From VRUE01 sp963817945 (GTDB lineage: Bacteria > Actinomycetota > Thermoleophilia > Solirubrobacterales > 70-9), in NCBI GenBank assembly GCA_963817945.1, contig CAWFQH010000002.1, positions 62,001 through 126,000 of the forward strand: DNA of 64,000 nt, written 5' to 3'. The number at the start of each line of letters is the position of its first letter. Within the stretch, counting starts at the first letter, position 1. This document shows, one piece after another, positions 63,855-64,000 of the stretch. The translations under genes were made by a program, and so were the position numbers. The notes beneath the pieces were generated by a model. The model was not told the origin of the DNA. It was given only the letters and a program-made list of their open reading frames with translations, and did not search any database.

Positions 63855-64000
63855 GGCCGGGGCCGGTTCGACCGGCGTCGGCCCTTTGACCGCGCCCGTT
63901 CCCTCGCCGCCGTACCGGCCCCAGGTTTTTTTGCCAAAGGCGCGGATCGCGTCGAGCGTCGTCGCCCCTTGGAAGTCGGGGCAGCCGATCATGTTGGTCC
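63849..64000 (-). CDS. C-terminal end of an unidentified protein (partial)
   Basis: The minus-strand frame from the window edge to a TGA at 63849-63851 codes about 50 residues: TNMIGCPDFQGATTLDAIRAFGKK, then TWGRYGGEGTGAVKGPTPVEPAPAS. The Pro/Ala-rich end looks like a C-terminal linker. I do not recognise the family from this fragment. The stop is in the right arm of element A4, mirroring the stop of the convergent FemAB-like gene. Confidence 0.45.
   Translation of the reverse strand, partial: TNMIGCPDFQGATTLDAIRAFGKKTWGRYGGEGTGAVKGPTPVEPAPAS

Noticed and set aside
63713..63937. 74-codon minus-strand frame at the window end
   Set aside because: It is Arg-rich, crosses element A4 and the convergent gene, and has no recognisable sequence. 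The frame ending at 63849 is a better gene candidate.

Overview
The window is GC-rich actinobacterial chromosome. Gene content and order point to the class Thermoleophilia, probably Solirubrobacterales: rpmH-rnpA-yidD-yidC-jag-rsmG-parA-parB run leftward and dnaA-dnaN-recF-dciA-gyrB-gyrA run rightward, with an actinobacterial fhaA-fhaB-pstP-rodA-pbpA-pknB cell-envelope cluster further on. That placement is inferred from gene order and protein sequence, not from a 16S gene. The likely replication origin is the DnaA-box cluster at the dnaA/dnaN junction (about 21.4-21.5 kb), and a parS-like centromere site lies 2 kb away.

Layout. 0-5 kb: secreted protein genes, then a tetrapyrrole block (hemL, a fused AhbA/AhbB-type sirohaem decarboxylase-like protein, hemB). 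5-15 kb: ABC-2 exporter, YmdB-type phosphoesterase, a GT-C-like membrane protein, an alkaline-phosphatase-superfamily enzyme, a PLP aminotransferase, a first ddl and a bifunctional nuclease. 15-29 kb: tRNA-Ile and the origin region. 29-33 kb: MbcA/RES toxin-antitoxin pair, HNH endonuclease, pheA and a membrane protein. 33-46 kb: Ser/Thr kinase, FHA, PP2C, SEDS and PBP morphogenesis genes, a second ddl and a second kinase operon. 46-51.6 kb: a divergent papain-like protease and chagasin-like inhibitor pair, purM, Fic, uppP and DedA. 51.6-64 kb: a surface-polysaccharide locus (CapD-like dehydratase, Wzy/WaaL-like polymerase, flippase, three glycosyltransferases, initiating sugar transferase, GNAT and FemAB-like transferases).

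The most unusual feature is a set of short palindromic elements (about 40-165 bp). Several recur with a conserved centre but different, locus-specific, self-complementary arms. Family A has four copies with paired conserved blocks. Family B has two copies with an identical 51-nt core but 21-bp arms that differ at 7 positions, each arm pair perfectly complementary. Family C has two copies, one over the rsmG start codon and one inside a polymerase gene. Family G has two copies inserted in the same frame inside membrane-protein genes, coding PAGG...TGPAG. Many of these palindromes contain the stop codon of a neighbouring gene. No transposase or CRISPR array was seen.

Caveat: recF, dciA, gyrB and gyrA (about 22.97-28.72 kb) carry roughly 13 apparent frameshifts in otherwise well conserved sequence, while no other gene in the window appears broken. 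This looks like a local sequencing or assembly problem, not gene decay.
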